Assembly (NCBI GenBank): GCA_036927565.1
Contig: JAYESD010000010.1
Span: 38,061,298-38,125,297 of the forward strand
From: Tuctoria greenei
Lineage: Eukaryota; Streptophyta; Magnoliopsida; Poales; Poaceae
Length of the DNA: 64,000 nucleotides
Direction of reading: 5' to 3'
Shown: piece after piece, positions 1 through 9,599 of the stretch
Numbering within the stretch: the stretch's first letter is position 1
Layout of the letters: every line of letters starts with the position of its first letter
Notes under the pieces: generated by a model
Told to the model about the DNA's origin: nothing
The model's database searches: none
What the model saw: only the letters and a program-made list of their open reading frames with translations
Position numbers and translations under genes: made by a program

Positions 1-195
1 CGAAGGCCCAACTTGAATATAAAGTGAATCAGCGCAGTTTCAACACACAAATAACAAGCGGCCCAACTTTTTCGTCCTGCCTGCCCGCGGCGGGAAATTT
101 TTGTCACGCCGAATGAAGAAGGAAAATAAGAAACAAAAATAATATTTTATTAAGGTACCCTTCGACCCGCAATGCCGGCCCCCTCTCCGCAACGC

Positions 196-503
196 GCTTG
201 TAGGAGCATCCGCCGGCCGCCACGGTTGTAGGAGCATCCGCTGGCCGCCACGCTTGTAGGAGCATCCACGGGTCACCACGCCTGGAGGAACATTCGCCGG
301 CCGCCACGCTTGGAGGAGCATCCGCCGGCCGCTACGCTTGGAGGAGCATCCGCCGGCCACCATGCTTGTAGGAGCATCCGCCGGCCGCCACTCTTGTAGG
401 AGCATCCGCCGGCCGCCAAGCTTGGAGGACCAACCGCTGGCCGCCACGCTTGGAGGAGCATCCGCCGGCCGCCACTCTTGTAGGAGAATCCGCCAGCCAC
501 AGC
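196..503. repeat. 28-bp tandem repeat array, copy 1
   Basis: Eleven adjacent 28-base units of the form gcttgtaggagcatccgc followed by cggccgccac, with no spacers. Units differ by a few substitutions, mostly C/T and G/A. The array is GC-rich and lies about 100 bases upstream of the transposase start. On the minus strand no stop occurs in any frame, so several overlapping open frames appear; because 28 is not a multiple of three these are a by-product of the repeat. It could be a subterminal or leader repeat of the CACTA family. Confidence 0.85.
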
Positions 504-604
504 GCGTGGAGTAACAACAGCTAGGTACAATTGCTCACATAATGTGTTCTTGTACATCTATCCTCTTACAGATAGACTGATGGCTGATTGAATTGTAGGA
601 AGCG

Positions 605-891
605 ATGTCAGAAGATAAGACATGGATAGGAAAAGATAGGCATACGAGGGAGTGGCAGGATGGAATGAAGTCATTTTTAAATTTTGTATTTCAGGGCACT
701 CATGAAGGAGGAACTATGCCTTGTCCTTGCACAAGATGTCGTAATAGTTGCCACAAGACACGCAAGGGAGTTCATTTACACCTCCTCAGAAATGGGATGT
801 TATTGGATTATACTTGTTGGATACACCTTGGAGAAATACGAGTTCAGGAAATTATTGCTGAGGAATCAGCAAATAATGAGGAGATAATTTC
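605..891 (+). pseudogene. CACTA transposase N-terminal fragment (transposase-associated domain)
   Basis: The first 95 codons of a TNP2-type CACTA transposase, identical in protein to residues 1-95 of the copy at 4703. It starts MSEDKTWIGKDRHT and contains the Cys-rich motif CPCTRCRN followed by HLHLLRNGM, typical of the Transpos_assoc domain (PF13963), a putative DNA- or metal-binding module at the transposase N terminus. After codon 95 the frame stays open to 1591, but that tail reads antisense through an F-box pseudogene and has no transposase character. I therefore treat this as a truncated, fused fragment. Confidence 0.85.
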
Positions 892-892
892 A

Positions 893-1433
893 CGAAAACG
901 TCGAGCCTCTGCATGGCTTGATTCCGACACCGGCAGCACTTCGTGTTGTCCACTTCATTGCAACGGACCCTGCTGCATTGTCGCCGATGTGCGCCTCACC
1001 TTCGACCTGCCGGATATACTCGAGGGCGTCGCGGTCCCTGCGGTCGGCGTTGTAGCAGAGCATGGCGAGGATGTAGGCCGCCACCTTGTGGCCGTTCGCA
1101 GCCACCCGGGCAAGGAACTGGGTGCCCCGCTGTGCCTACGCGCGACCGTAGTTGAAGACAAGCTCGAACCCGGTGATGTATCACGCATGAGGGTTGCCCA
1201 CGTTGGCCAGGCGCTCCACGAGGGCGTCGTAGCTCCCGTTCCTGTGCCGTTGGAACCACTCCCAGCTGCTCTCCCACTCCAGCGCCACGCGCCTGCCCAC
1301 GGCGGGATCACGGCACGCCGCATGCATGGCCTTGCAGGTGGCGCGCAGACTGGAGAGGTCGTCTATGGGCTGGGTGGAGGTTGCGGCGACCCACCCCGCG
1401 ATCAGGACCGTCGTGCGGCAAGAGGAACTCCAT
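893..1433 (-). pseudogene. F-box-like gene fragment (captured, broken)
   Basis: The minus strand encodes, with interruptions, an N-terminal part of a grass F-box family protein. From an ATG at 1433 it reads MEFLLPHD, then after a one-base frameshift a segment with LSSLRATCKAMHAACRD, then GTQFLARVAANGHKVAAYIL and DRDALEYIRQVEGE. The first part matches the C-terminal half of an F-box; the second resembles the Sel1/TPR-like repeats of the At2g35280-like family. In-frame stops lie at 1181-1183 and 1136-1138. No introns are visible, so it could derive from a single exon or a processed copy. The fragment ends where it joins the CACTA copy. Assignment rests on recognised family motifs only. Confidence 0.7.
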
Positions 1434-1842
1434 GGTCTTCGAAGGGAACCAATGAGGGCGCGCGCGACGGAGAGGAAGAGTACGCACGCAGAAGAGGATG
1501 GTGTGTGTGGCGGAGTAGAGGATGGTATGTCGTCTTACTACTCTTTATTAGTACGCGCGGAGAAGACGATGAGACGCCCAATGATTTTTAGTACGCGCGG
1601 AGAAGAGGGATGGTGGTGTGTGGGCGGTTATTTCCAGCCAATTTTTTTTGTCCCAGCTCAACTTTACTTTCACTGTATGGTCATGTCAGCTGTGTGCTCT
1701 GCACATTTTTAGCTACTGTCCTTTGTTGCCGTAGCAAATTGCTTGCATTGAATGGAAAGTGGGAGGATATGTATTGATGAAGGGTGTTAGGGTAATTTTA
1801 TGTGTTGACTAATGTGCGGTTTGAATCCTAAAAATAGAGTTC
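1434..1842. other. Non-coding spacer with short direct repeats
   Basis: No gene is supported here. A 16-base motif, agtacgcgcggagaag, occurs twice (about 1550-1566 and 1590-1605) and a diverged form lies near 1479-1495. This may be upstream sequence captured with the F-box fragment, or a leftover of another insertion. Confidence 0.4.
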
Positions 1843-1861
1843 ACTTGGGACGGAGGGAGTA
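1843..1861. repeat. Stowaway-type MITE end (solo remnant)
   Basis: The sequence acttgggacggagggagta is the characteristic terminal motif of grass Stowaway (Tc1/mariner) MITEs, here next to a TA. No partner end lies within a few hundred bases upstream, so only one end survives. Confidence 0.6.
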
Positions 1862-1955
1862 TAAGATGGTCACCCGCACCATCGTCTTTTCTGCACAACC
1901 GTTGCAACATCCTCTCTTCTCTCCACAAAACCTAGCCGCGGCTAGTATACAGCAA

Positions 1956-2378
1956 ATGCTTTCGAGCTCGAGCAACCCTCCGCCACCGAGCCTGCTGAGG
2001 GACCCGGCCGCCGGTAAGCGGCTGCGGCTGGACCCCCCCTCGCCGCCGCATGTGAAGGATACCCTCCTGTTCAACATGGCCCGAGATGTATTTATGAATA
2101 CATCTCACTCCATGGAACGCCTTGGGCTCGGTACCCTTCCACAAAGTACTGGAATGGACACCACGGGCCACTACGTCTTTGGCCTCTCGCACGTGGCCTC
2201 TCGTCTCGACTCCCTCTGGGAGAAGATGGCGGCCGAGCTCGGCGTCGCGGGTCGTCGCAACCTCATCATGACGGCGGCCTTGAGACTGGGTCACCTTCCG
2301 CCGACGGAGCCCGAGGCGCTAGAGGAGGGTGTGGAGCCCGAGGACCCACCCGAGGAGGAGGAGGTGGAGGCTGAGTAG
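1956..2378 (+). CDS. Hypothetical protein, 140 aa, intact ORF in captured block
   Basis: I do not recognise this protein. The open frame extends upstream to 1812, but the first ATG outside the MITE remnant is at 1956, giving a product starting MLSSSSNPPPPSLLRDP. The N-terminal 35 residues are Ser/Pro-rich with a basic patch (AGKRLRLD). The middle (about residues 36-110) looks globular and contains ARDVFMNTSHSMERLGL and SRLDSLWEKMAAELGV. The C-terminal 25 residues are very acidic (repeated Glu/Pro). GC content is high, like the neighbouring captured fragments. There is no disabling mutation, but no promoter or intron can be judged. It may be a gene fragment whose frame happens to survive. Confidence 0.45.
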   Translation: MLSSSSNPPPPSLLRDPAAGKRLRLDPPSPPHVKDTLLFNMARDVFMNTSHSMERLGLGTLPQSTGMDTTGHYVFGLSHVASRLDSLWEKMAAELGVAGRRNLIMTAALRLGHLPPTEPEALEEGVEPEDPPEEEEVEAE

Positions 2379-2498
2379 AGTAGTATTTAGGTGTTTTCTT
2401 TTCATGTTTTTAGTTGTAGTTTTTTGTTCCATGTTTTTAGTTGTAGTTTTTTGCTTTATGGTTTTAGTTGTAGTTTATCTTTTCTTGTGTTTGTAATA

Positions 2499-2585
2499 TA
2501 CTCCCTCCATCCAAAGCGACAAGTATTTTGGGACGGAGATACTCCCTCCATCGAAAGGGACATGTATTTTGGGACGGAGGGAGTA
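2499..2585. repeat. Two adjacent mini Stowaway-like units
   Basis: Two copies lie head to tail (about 2499-2540 and 2540-2585). Each starts tactccctccat, has a short core containing tattttggga and ends in cggag(ggagta). The interior of a normal Stowaway element is missing, so each unit is little more than two inverted ends joined. Flanked by a poorly structured T-rich repeat of ttttagttgtag at 2398-2475. Confidence 0.65.
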
Positions 2586-2992
2586 ATGTTTTTAAGTTAA
2601 ATGTACTTGGTGTTCTTGTTCATGGATGTACTATCTGTGCAAAATTAGTTTGAATTTTCCGATCGCCAAACCCTCCTTGTCCCCAAACCGGTGGAGTTGC
2701 CAGGAGATCGCCCGTAGCGGGGCCCACAAACCGGTCTGTAAAGTAGTAGTAACAGGAAAATGCAACAGGCCGGTAGCTAGGACTGGAAAGAAAAAAGTGA
2801 AGACAATACGAGAAAGAAAATGTTTGAAAAAAGGAAGGACAACCGAAATGTTAAATAGGAAATCTTTTCACAGAAATTAATCCAGTCGTAATCCTCTCAA
2901 ACATAGGCTCCCTTTGAAGGATAGGATTTGTAAAGGATTTTTAGTTTCCATAGGAAACGTAACACATGAGCAAGGACACTTTGGTAGCCATA
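2586..2992. other. Spacer without recognisable genes
   Basis: Only short unrelated open frames occur. Nothing here resembles a transposon end, an RNA gene or a conserved protein. Confidence 0.4.
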
Positions 2993-3803
2993 CTAAAAGA
3001 GCTGCTTATCCGCCTCATCCACTTCCCCACGCCGCCAGTAGAATCTCTTCGGCCGCGGGACGGTGTCCCCCGAAGAGTTCGAGGACACCGAGGAGTGTCC
3101 GTCAAAAGAGTCGCCTGATGACGAGGAGGCCGGGGAGTTGGGGTGGACCGGCGGCGTATAGTCGAGGTAGTGATCCAGGTGGATGATGAGCTCCGTCGTG
3201 AGGCCGCCAGGCCGGACCACTGCGGCATGGTTGAAAGGTTCTGCCGGCGGCCCGCCGTCACTCCCAGTTCGGCCATCACTTCCTGCAAAGAAGGTGGCCA
3301 TTTTGGCCCGAGGCAGGAGGCTTGGGTCTTTCATCCACCCAACGACCGTGCACAGGTCAGCACGCTCCCGGTGGTAAGTGGAAGCATCGAAGTGATCAAA
3401 GAGGAAGACGTCACCCAGAACCTGTCTGATGCCCTCCGCAGACCAAGACATGCAGAGGGAGGTTCTCGATGACAACCTGCACGTGGAAGAACCACCCGAT
3501 GATCGGCACACCGACGCCAAAGATCCATGGCCGGAAGTAGTGGTTATCATCCAGCATGGAGATGATTGTCGTCTCGATGGAGATCTCCCGATAGTCATCA
3601 CGGGTGAACCGCACAAGGAACTCACCATCCCCAAACGTGGACACGGTGAAAGCCCAATGCTGGATTTCAAGTTGGTGATGGATGGCCGGGTGATCTCCAT
3701 GGGCATCGCCTCGCTGCGACCTCCTCTGGGTCCCAGAACAGCTGCTTGGCGGCGCAAACGGATAAACTCCATCGTCATGAGGCGGTTGTTGACCACCGTG
3801 CAT
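2993..3803 (-). pseudogene. Grass DUF-type protein fragment (DUF4283-like context), frameshifted
   Basis: On the minus strand two frames join into one protein-like reading. The first (3803 to about 3430) contains HWAFTVSTFGDGEFLVRFTR and PIIGWFFHVQVVIENLP; the second (about 3440 to 2993) contains LGDVFLFDHFDASTYHRE, TELIIHLDHYLDYTPP and a Ser-rich tail. These are hallmarks of a repetitive Triticeae hypothetical-protein family whose N-terminal part resembles DUF4283, a domain often found next to zinc knuckles. A frameshift is needed in about 3411-3445. It is probably a captured fragment in the block between the two CACTA heads. The exact family name is uncertain. Confidence 0.5.
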
Positions 3804-4293
3804 TGCCCCTCACGAGGGCGCAGGGACGGTGAGCCTGCAGGTACCTGCTCGCGTCTAACATGGTTGCAAGGCATGGCGCTGCGACAACAGAGGCAAAGGA
3901 CTTCTCAGGCAACACACGGGAGCATGGATGGGAATGAGTCGGGAACTTGAGCCTGGAAGCAATAGGGGGGGTGGTTTAAGAAGGTGAGGATGAAGAGGCC
4001 AAACATCGGAAGCAGCGTCCCTTGAGGATCTCACATAAATCCGGTGATAGGACCGGAACTTTCGAGGCCTTCGGCTCTGTGCAAGCATCATGAATGCGCG
4101 AAGGCCCAACTTGAATATAAAGTGAATCAGCGCAGTTTCAACACACAAATAACAAGCGGCCCAACTTTTTCGTCCTGCCTGCCCGCGGCGGGAAATTTTT
4201 GTCACGCCGAATGAAGAAGGAAAATAAGAAATGAAAATAATATTTTATTAAGGTACCCTTCGACCCGCAACGCCGGCCCCCTCTTCGCAACGC

Positions 4294-4601
4294 GCTTGTA
4301 GGAGCATCCGCCGGCCGCCACGGTTGTAGGAGCATCCGCCGGCCGCCACGCTTGTAGGAGCATCCACAGGTCGCCACGCTTGGAGGAACATTCGCCGGCC
4401 GCCATGCTTGGAGGAGCATCCGCCGGCCGCTACGCTTGGAGGAGCATCCGCCGGCCACCATGCTTGTAGGAGCATCCGCCGGCCGCCAGTCTTGTAGGAG
4501 CATCCGCCGGCCGCCAAGCTTGGAGGACCAACCGCTGGCCGCCACGCTTGGAAGAGCATCCGCCGACCGCCACTCTTGTAGGAGAATCCGCCGGCCACAG
4601 C
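4294..4601. repeat. 28-bp tandem repeat array, copy 2
   Basis: Counterpart of the array at 196-503, again eleven 28-base units in the same order. Differences from copy 1 are almost all transitions, several at CpG or its TpG/CpA products. Confidence 0.85.
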
Positions 4602-4702
4602 GCGTGGAGTAACAACAGCTAGGTACAATTGCTCACATAATGTGTTCTTGTACATCTATCCTCTTACAGATAGACTGATGGCTGATTGAATTGTAGGAAG
4701 CG

Positions 4703-7700
4703 ATGTCAGAAGATAAGACATGGATAGGAAAAGATAGGCATACGAGGGAGTGGCAGGATGGAATGAAGTCATTTTTAAATTTTGTATTTCAGGGCACTCA
4801 TGAAGGAGGAACTATGCCTTGTCCTTGCACAAGATGTCGTAATAGTTGCCACAAGACACGCAAGGGAGTTCATTTACACCTCCTCAGAAATGGGATGTTA
4901 TTGGATTATACTTGTTGGATACACCTTGGAGAAATACGAGTTCAGGAAATTATTGCTGAGGAATCAGCAAATAATGAGGAGATAATTTCTGATGATGGTG
5001 CTATGCAAAATATGTTGTCCAGTCTACTTAGAGGCACTGATCATGGTGGTACTTCAGCAGATTTTGATGATCATGAAAATGCTATAAATCAGCAGGAGCC
5101 AACTGGGGATGCAAAGAAATTCTATGACTTATTAACTGATGCCAAAAAGGAGTTGTATCCAGGTTGTTTGCAGCTGGCCCAATTATCCTACATTGTCAGG
5201 TTCTACCAGATAAAGTGTTTAACTGGTATGAGCAAAGTAGCCTGTGAGATGTTACTTGAACTATTCTCATTTGCGCTTCCAAAGGGCCACTGCATTCCTA
5301 ATACACTTGATAAACTTCAGAAGGTTGTTCGTGACCTCGGGCTGGACTACCAAAAGATCGATGCATGTGTCAATGACTGTGTGTTATTCTGGAAGGACTA
5401 TTCTCTGCTGAATAGTTGCCCAAAATGTGGTGAATTAAGATGGAAAAATAGTACTGCTAGGGATGCAAGAGAGGCTTTACCTTGTGGAAAATCCAAGAAG
5501 CTTGTAGCACGCAAGGTTCTACGTTACTTCCCTCTTATTCCCCGTCTACAATGGTTTTATATAGGAGAATCAACAGCATCTAACATGCACTGGCACAAAG
5601 AAGGTCGTGCTGATGAAGGAATATTACGCCATCCCACCGATTTGAAAGAATCGAAGCATTTTGATAGCATTCACCCAAATTTCTCATCTGATCCTCGCAA
5701 CATAAGACTTGGGCTAGCATCTGATGGTTTCAATCCTTTTGGAGTAATGAATGTTTCTTACAGTACATGGCCTGTGATTCTAATCCCTTATAATCTACCA
5801 CCTTGGTTGTGTATGAAGCAGTCTTATTGGGTGATATCAATGATAATTCCTGGGCCAAAGTCACCTGGAAACAACATTGATGTGTATCTGTAGCCTTTGA
5901 TTGATGAGCTACTGAAATTATGGTCTGATGGTGTTGAAATATATGACAGTTTAAAGAAAGAGACATTTGTCATGCGAGCTTCTTTATTGTGGACAATAAA
6001 TGATTTTCCAGCATATGCAATGCTATGTGTATGGAGCACAAAAGGGAAGGTAGCATGTCCATACTGCCATATAAACACTGACGCCTTCTGGTTGAAATAT
6101 GGACGAAAGCATTGTTACATGGGTCATCGTCGTTTCCTACCTCAGGATCACAGATGGCATCGAAACAAAGGTTCTTTCAACAACAAGGCAGAGAATAGAG
6201 AGGCTCCAACATCACTCTCTGGTGACGAAGTACTCCAACAATACGAGTGTTTTGATCAAGTGAGTTTTGGACCGACGAATAATAAGAGAAAGCACACCAA
6301 GGAAAATATATGCCATAATTGGAAGAAGAAAAGTATATTTTTCGACCTCCCTTATTGGAAGACATTGCTAATAAGGCATAACTTGGATGTCATGCACATT
6401 GAGAAAAACATTTGTGATAGCATATTGGGGACATTTCTTGCTATGGATGGTAAAACAAAAGATAGTCTACAAGCTCGTCTTGATATGAAGGATATGGGTA
6501 TACGGCCAGATCAACATCCGAAGTTCATAAAGAGCAAGTACACATTCCCACCAGCATTATATACTTTGGGCAAAGATGAGAAGACCACCTTGTGCAAGTT
6601 TTTGGGGAATGTGAAGGTGCCCGATGGTTATGCCTCAAACATCAAGAGATGTGTGGACATAAAAGCATGTAAGGTATCGGGTCTAAAAACTCATGACTGC
6701 CATATTATATTTCAGAAGCTCCTTCCTATTGCAATACGTAACATATTGCCTGAAAAGGTTGTTGCACCTTTAATTGAGTTTAGCACATTCTTTTCTGGAA
6801 TTTGTTCTATAGAATTGGCGGAACCAGATTTGGACAAGATGAGCAAACAAATTCCTGAAACAATTTGTAAGCTTGAGATGCTGTTTCCTCCCGCTTTCTT
6901 TGATATCACGGTACATCTTCCAACCCATCTTGCCGAAGAAGCACGGTTGGGTGGACCTGTTTCTTACAGATGGATGTATCCAATTGAGAGGTACCTTGGT
7001 ACATTGAACAGGTATGTACGTAACAAAGCTCACCCGGAGGGTTCTATAGCTGAGGGATATATTGCCGAAGAGTGTATGACTTCTTGTAGTCAGTTTTTGG
7101 ATAACATCAGCACCAAGCGTAATAGGCCAGAACATCATGAAGCTGAAGCTACAAATGAAACTTCTGTTGATAATTCTAACATATTTACATAAGTTGATAA
7201 TTCTAAAAAAGGGTATAAGTGGGACCAACTTACTATGGTGAAACTACATAACATCAGGCATTATCTTATTACTAACGTTGAAGAGGCCGCTCCATGGATC
7301 AAGTAATAATGTATAACTCAGATGTTGTATACTATATATATGGCTTATTGTAGATGGCTAATTTAATTTTGTACCCTTTTCAGTGAGCATATTGAAGAGC
7401 TGAAAAAGATTCATTCTCGTGATGTTGATAAACGCCATAGAGATGAGTTTGTTGACTGGTTTCAGAAACGAGTAAGTACATGCAAGTTTGCACTTTGATG
7501 AAATATTGAACAAATATGTGTTCTGAAATTGGTTTGTCGTCGATAACCCATGTTATACTAATGTGTACAGATTACGACATTACAGAAAGAAGGCAAATCA
7601 ACCGATTATCTGTATGCATTATCTAGAGGATCTGATCGCCGGGCACGTTTTTTTAATCGGTTATTCATCAATGGCTTCTTCTTTCGAACTGCAGATGTGG

Positions 7701-8338
7701 AAATAGATTTACGAACCTAAAACAGTGGTATTGTTGTTCGGGGCACTGATCATGATTGGTTTTGAGTAATCAAGAAAATCATTGCCGTTGATTTTGAAAA
7801 AAATCAAGAGGTTCTGTTATTTCAGTGTGAATGGTTTGATCGACCTTTTGGAAGCAGTCAGAACCAAATCAGATGCTACAAAAAGGATCAATACGGAATG
7901 ATAGATGTTGACACTACTCTGTTTCGATTCCAGTATGATCCTTACATTCTAGCCACCCAAGCATAACAAGTTTTTTATGTTCCAAGTGTTAAGCATACTA
8001 AATGGGCTACAATTGTTAAAACGAAGCCACGAAACCTTTTTGCCATGCCCCCTGGAGACAGTGAAAATAATGTGACTGAGATGATGGAGGCTGAGACATT
8101 ACATGATGATTTGCTTACCGATGATATCAATAATGAGGATACGACCGCATGGGCTAGGAATGACATTGAGGGAGCCAGCGACGATGCTTCCACTCTTATA
8201 ATGACAACGTCAGGTGATCGGTTTGAGGTAGACGGAGTTGCATCAGAAAATGAAGACGACGACGACGACGATACATATACCAATGATGGTCATGTAGCTC
8301 CATTGTGGGGGGACGACAGCGAAGATGATGATTTTTAG
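4703..8338 (+). pseudogene. CACTA transposase (TNP2 type), three exons, several stops
   Basis: This would be the DDE-type transposase that cuts the CACTA ends. Exon 1 is 4703 to 7302, with a donor GT at 7303 and acceptor CAG ending 7383; exon 2 is 7384-7471; intron 2 is 7472-7570 (gtaagtac to tacag); exon 3 is 7571-8338. Domains in order: Transpos_assoc (residues 1-75, CPCTRCRN); the tnp2 transposase core (PF02992) with SCPKCGELRW, LRYFPLIPRLQWFY, IRLGLASDGFNPFG, KVACPYCHINT and LDVMHIEKNICDS; a DUF4218 segment (HLPTHLAEEARLGGPVSYRW, PIERYLGTLNRYVRNK); a DUF4216 segment in exon 3 (QYGMIDVDTTLFRFQYDPYI); and an acidic tail. In-frame stops lie at 5891-5893, 7190-7192, 7718-7720, 7763-7765 and 7964-7966. 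The first is a likely CAG to TAG change. Otherwise the gene is nearly complete. Confidence 0.9.
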
Positions 8339-8429
8339 TATAATTAAGTACGTGACATGTAGCTCCACAATGAATTCATCCGTCCGAACCCGACATTTAT
8401 TTTTCAGTTATTTATATTTGCTACCCGAA

Positions 8430-8523
8430 AAGTACCCGATACCCGATATTTCGGTCTTTTCAGTTCCGGTCTCGATTTTATCGGTTTTGGTTTTTTGGTC
8501 TCGGTTTATTTACCCACCCCTAA
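8430..8523. other. Possible hAT transposon end
   Basis: The stretch ends in tttacccacccctaa, the reverse complement of the TTAGGGGTGGG terminus common in plant hAT elements, preceded by simple-sequence DNA (acccgatacccga, cggttttggttttttgg). No partner end was found. Confidence 0.4.
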
Positions 8524-8865
8524 TTTATGTAGTAGTAGCATATATATGGGATATACATATTTCTCCTGCATATTTTTTTTTTTGCAAAACTATTTAGTGA
8601 TATATCCTATGTGCATATTACATATGTTAAACTAATGTAAAGTATAAAACTTTTTCAAAGGGAAGTCTTAGGTTTCGTCAAATCTATCTTTCAGATTTAC
8701 GCAATTTTGATTTGTTTTAACAATACAAGAATTGTACTTTTAGATTCACCATGAAAAATATTTCTATAATATACAATCTAGTACTACATGTTATTGAAGT
8801 TAATAAATTCCATATAAATCATTTGTCAAAGGTAATTAGTTCGACCAAAACAGAAATAGAGTTGA
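8524..8865. other. AT-rich spacer, possibly the interior of a decayed MITE
   Basis: No coding potential. Low GC with short A/T runs. It leads into a Stowaway-like end at 8866-8886 and could be that element's interior. Confidence 0.3.
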
Positions 8866-8886
8866 GTTGGGGCGGAGGAAGTATTA
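8866..8886. repeat. Diverged Stowaway-type end
   Basis: The sequence gttggggcggaggaagtatta is a mutated form of the Stowaway terminal motif gggacggagggagta. The opposite end is not visible in the AT-rich DNA to the left. Confidence 0.45.
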
Positions 8887-8999
8887 TACATTGCTGTTTG
8901 CCGCATAAGGTTTCGTCCTTTGTTCAAGCCGTAGCCATTTGTACAAGCGGCTGATGCGACCGGGCGCACCGAGCTTATGTGCGCGCCAGTCACCGAGGC

Positions 9000-9155
9000 G
9001 CCTTAGACGCACGCAGCGCATGCGTTGAAATCACCCGCGGTACTGCAGGTGCAGTAACAGTCACTGACATGTGGGTCCGGCTGGCCGTGGGGCCCACATG
9101 TCAGTGACTTTTACTGCACCTACAGTACTGCAGAGGTTATGCATCCCGCATGCGC
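9000..9155. repeat. Foldback (hairpin) MITE
   Basis: Left arm 9041-9075 (tactgcaggtgcagtaac, then agtcactgacatgtggg) pairs with right arm 9093-9132 (cccacatgtcagtgactt, then actgcacctacagtactg) around a 17-base loop. A weaker pairing of gcgcatgcg motifs extends the fold to about 9010 and 9150. The structure is long enough to form an RNA hairpin if transcribed. Confidence 0.75.
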
Positions 9156-9292
9156 ATCTTTGAATTCAATTGGAACCGCTCCACGTCTCATCACTGCTTT
9201 ACCGTGAACCACTGCGGATGGTCTTAAAGGCAGGCCCGACTCTGGGCCTAGGCGGGCGGAAATAAATTTTTTGCGATCCTCGAGAATGGATC

Positions 9293-9366
9293 GAGGTGAA
9301 GGCTCATCGCCCATAGCAGTCATGTAGCTTCCGTCCCCTCAATCCGTTGGCGATGAGCCTTCTCCT
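9293..9366. repeat. Short inverted repeat
   Basis: ggtgaaggctcatcgcc on the left pairs with ggcgatgagccttctcc on the right across about 38 bases. It could be a terminal repeat of a small foldback element or a hairpin. Confidence 0.6.
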
Positions 9367-9414
9367 CATCTGGTCTCGAGTTCGCGGCGGCCACGGCGCC
9401 GCTTCTACCCTGCT

Positions 9415-9554
9415 TCTGGACCGAGGACGCTGATGATCCGCAACATACTTTTAAATCTGCGCGTTGGTATTCTCCCCCTCATATTTGTTGATGCGTTAAT
9501 ACCTAATGTTTTACATCGTTGAGTATGTTACGGATCATCAGCGTTGTTAGTCCA
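9415..9554. repeat. Inverted repeat of about 140 bp
   Basis: The 9428-9448 arm (cgctgatgatccg then aacatac) pairs with 9523-9543 with one mismatch. After a short gap the pairing continues outward with ctggac at both ends (near 9417 and 9548). The interior also has weak pairing (ttggtatt / aataccta). It may be a small non-autonomous DNA transposon. Confidence 0.65.
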
Positions 9555-9599
9555 GCACTGAGTCGTCAGGAGGAAAAAAGTAATGAACATCATTGATTA

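Larger units (their letters stand above)
1..891 (+). mobile_element. Duplicate of the CACTA element 5' region (copy 1)
   Basis: This stretch is repeated at 4099-4989 with a constant offset of 4098 bases. The match stops at 891/4989, where copy 1 runs into gene-fragment sequence and copy 2 continues into transposase. It holds the leader, a 28-bp repeat array and the first coding exon part of a TNP2-type transposase. By eye I count about 13 substitutions, all between 145 and 500; bases 505-891 look identical in both copies. The left limit of the duplication lies outside the window. Rearrangement between two related CACTA copies is the likeliest cause (inference). Confidence 0.75.

Noticed and set aside
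40..557. Overlapping minus-strand ORFs rich in GGRRMLLQAW
   Set aside because: Produced by the stop-free 28-bp repeat in all frames; the same series appears at 4138-4655. No sign of selection for one frame.
605..1591. A 328-codon plus-strand ORF as one gene
   Set aside because: Only the first 95 codons are transposase; the rest is the antisense reading of an F-box fragment and has no protein-family character.
3429..3950. 173-codon plus-strand ORF
   Set aside because: Antisense of the DUF-type pseudogene, whose minus-strand motifs (FGDGEFLVRF, LIIHLDHYLDY) are recognisable.
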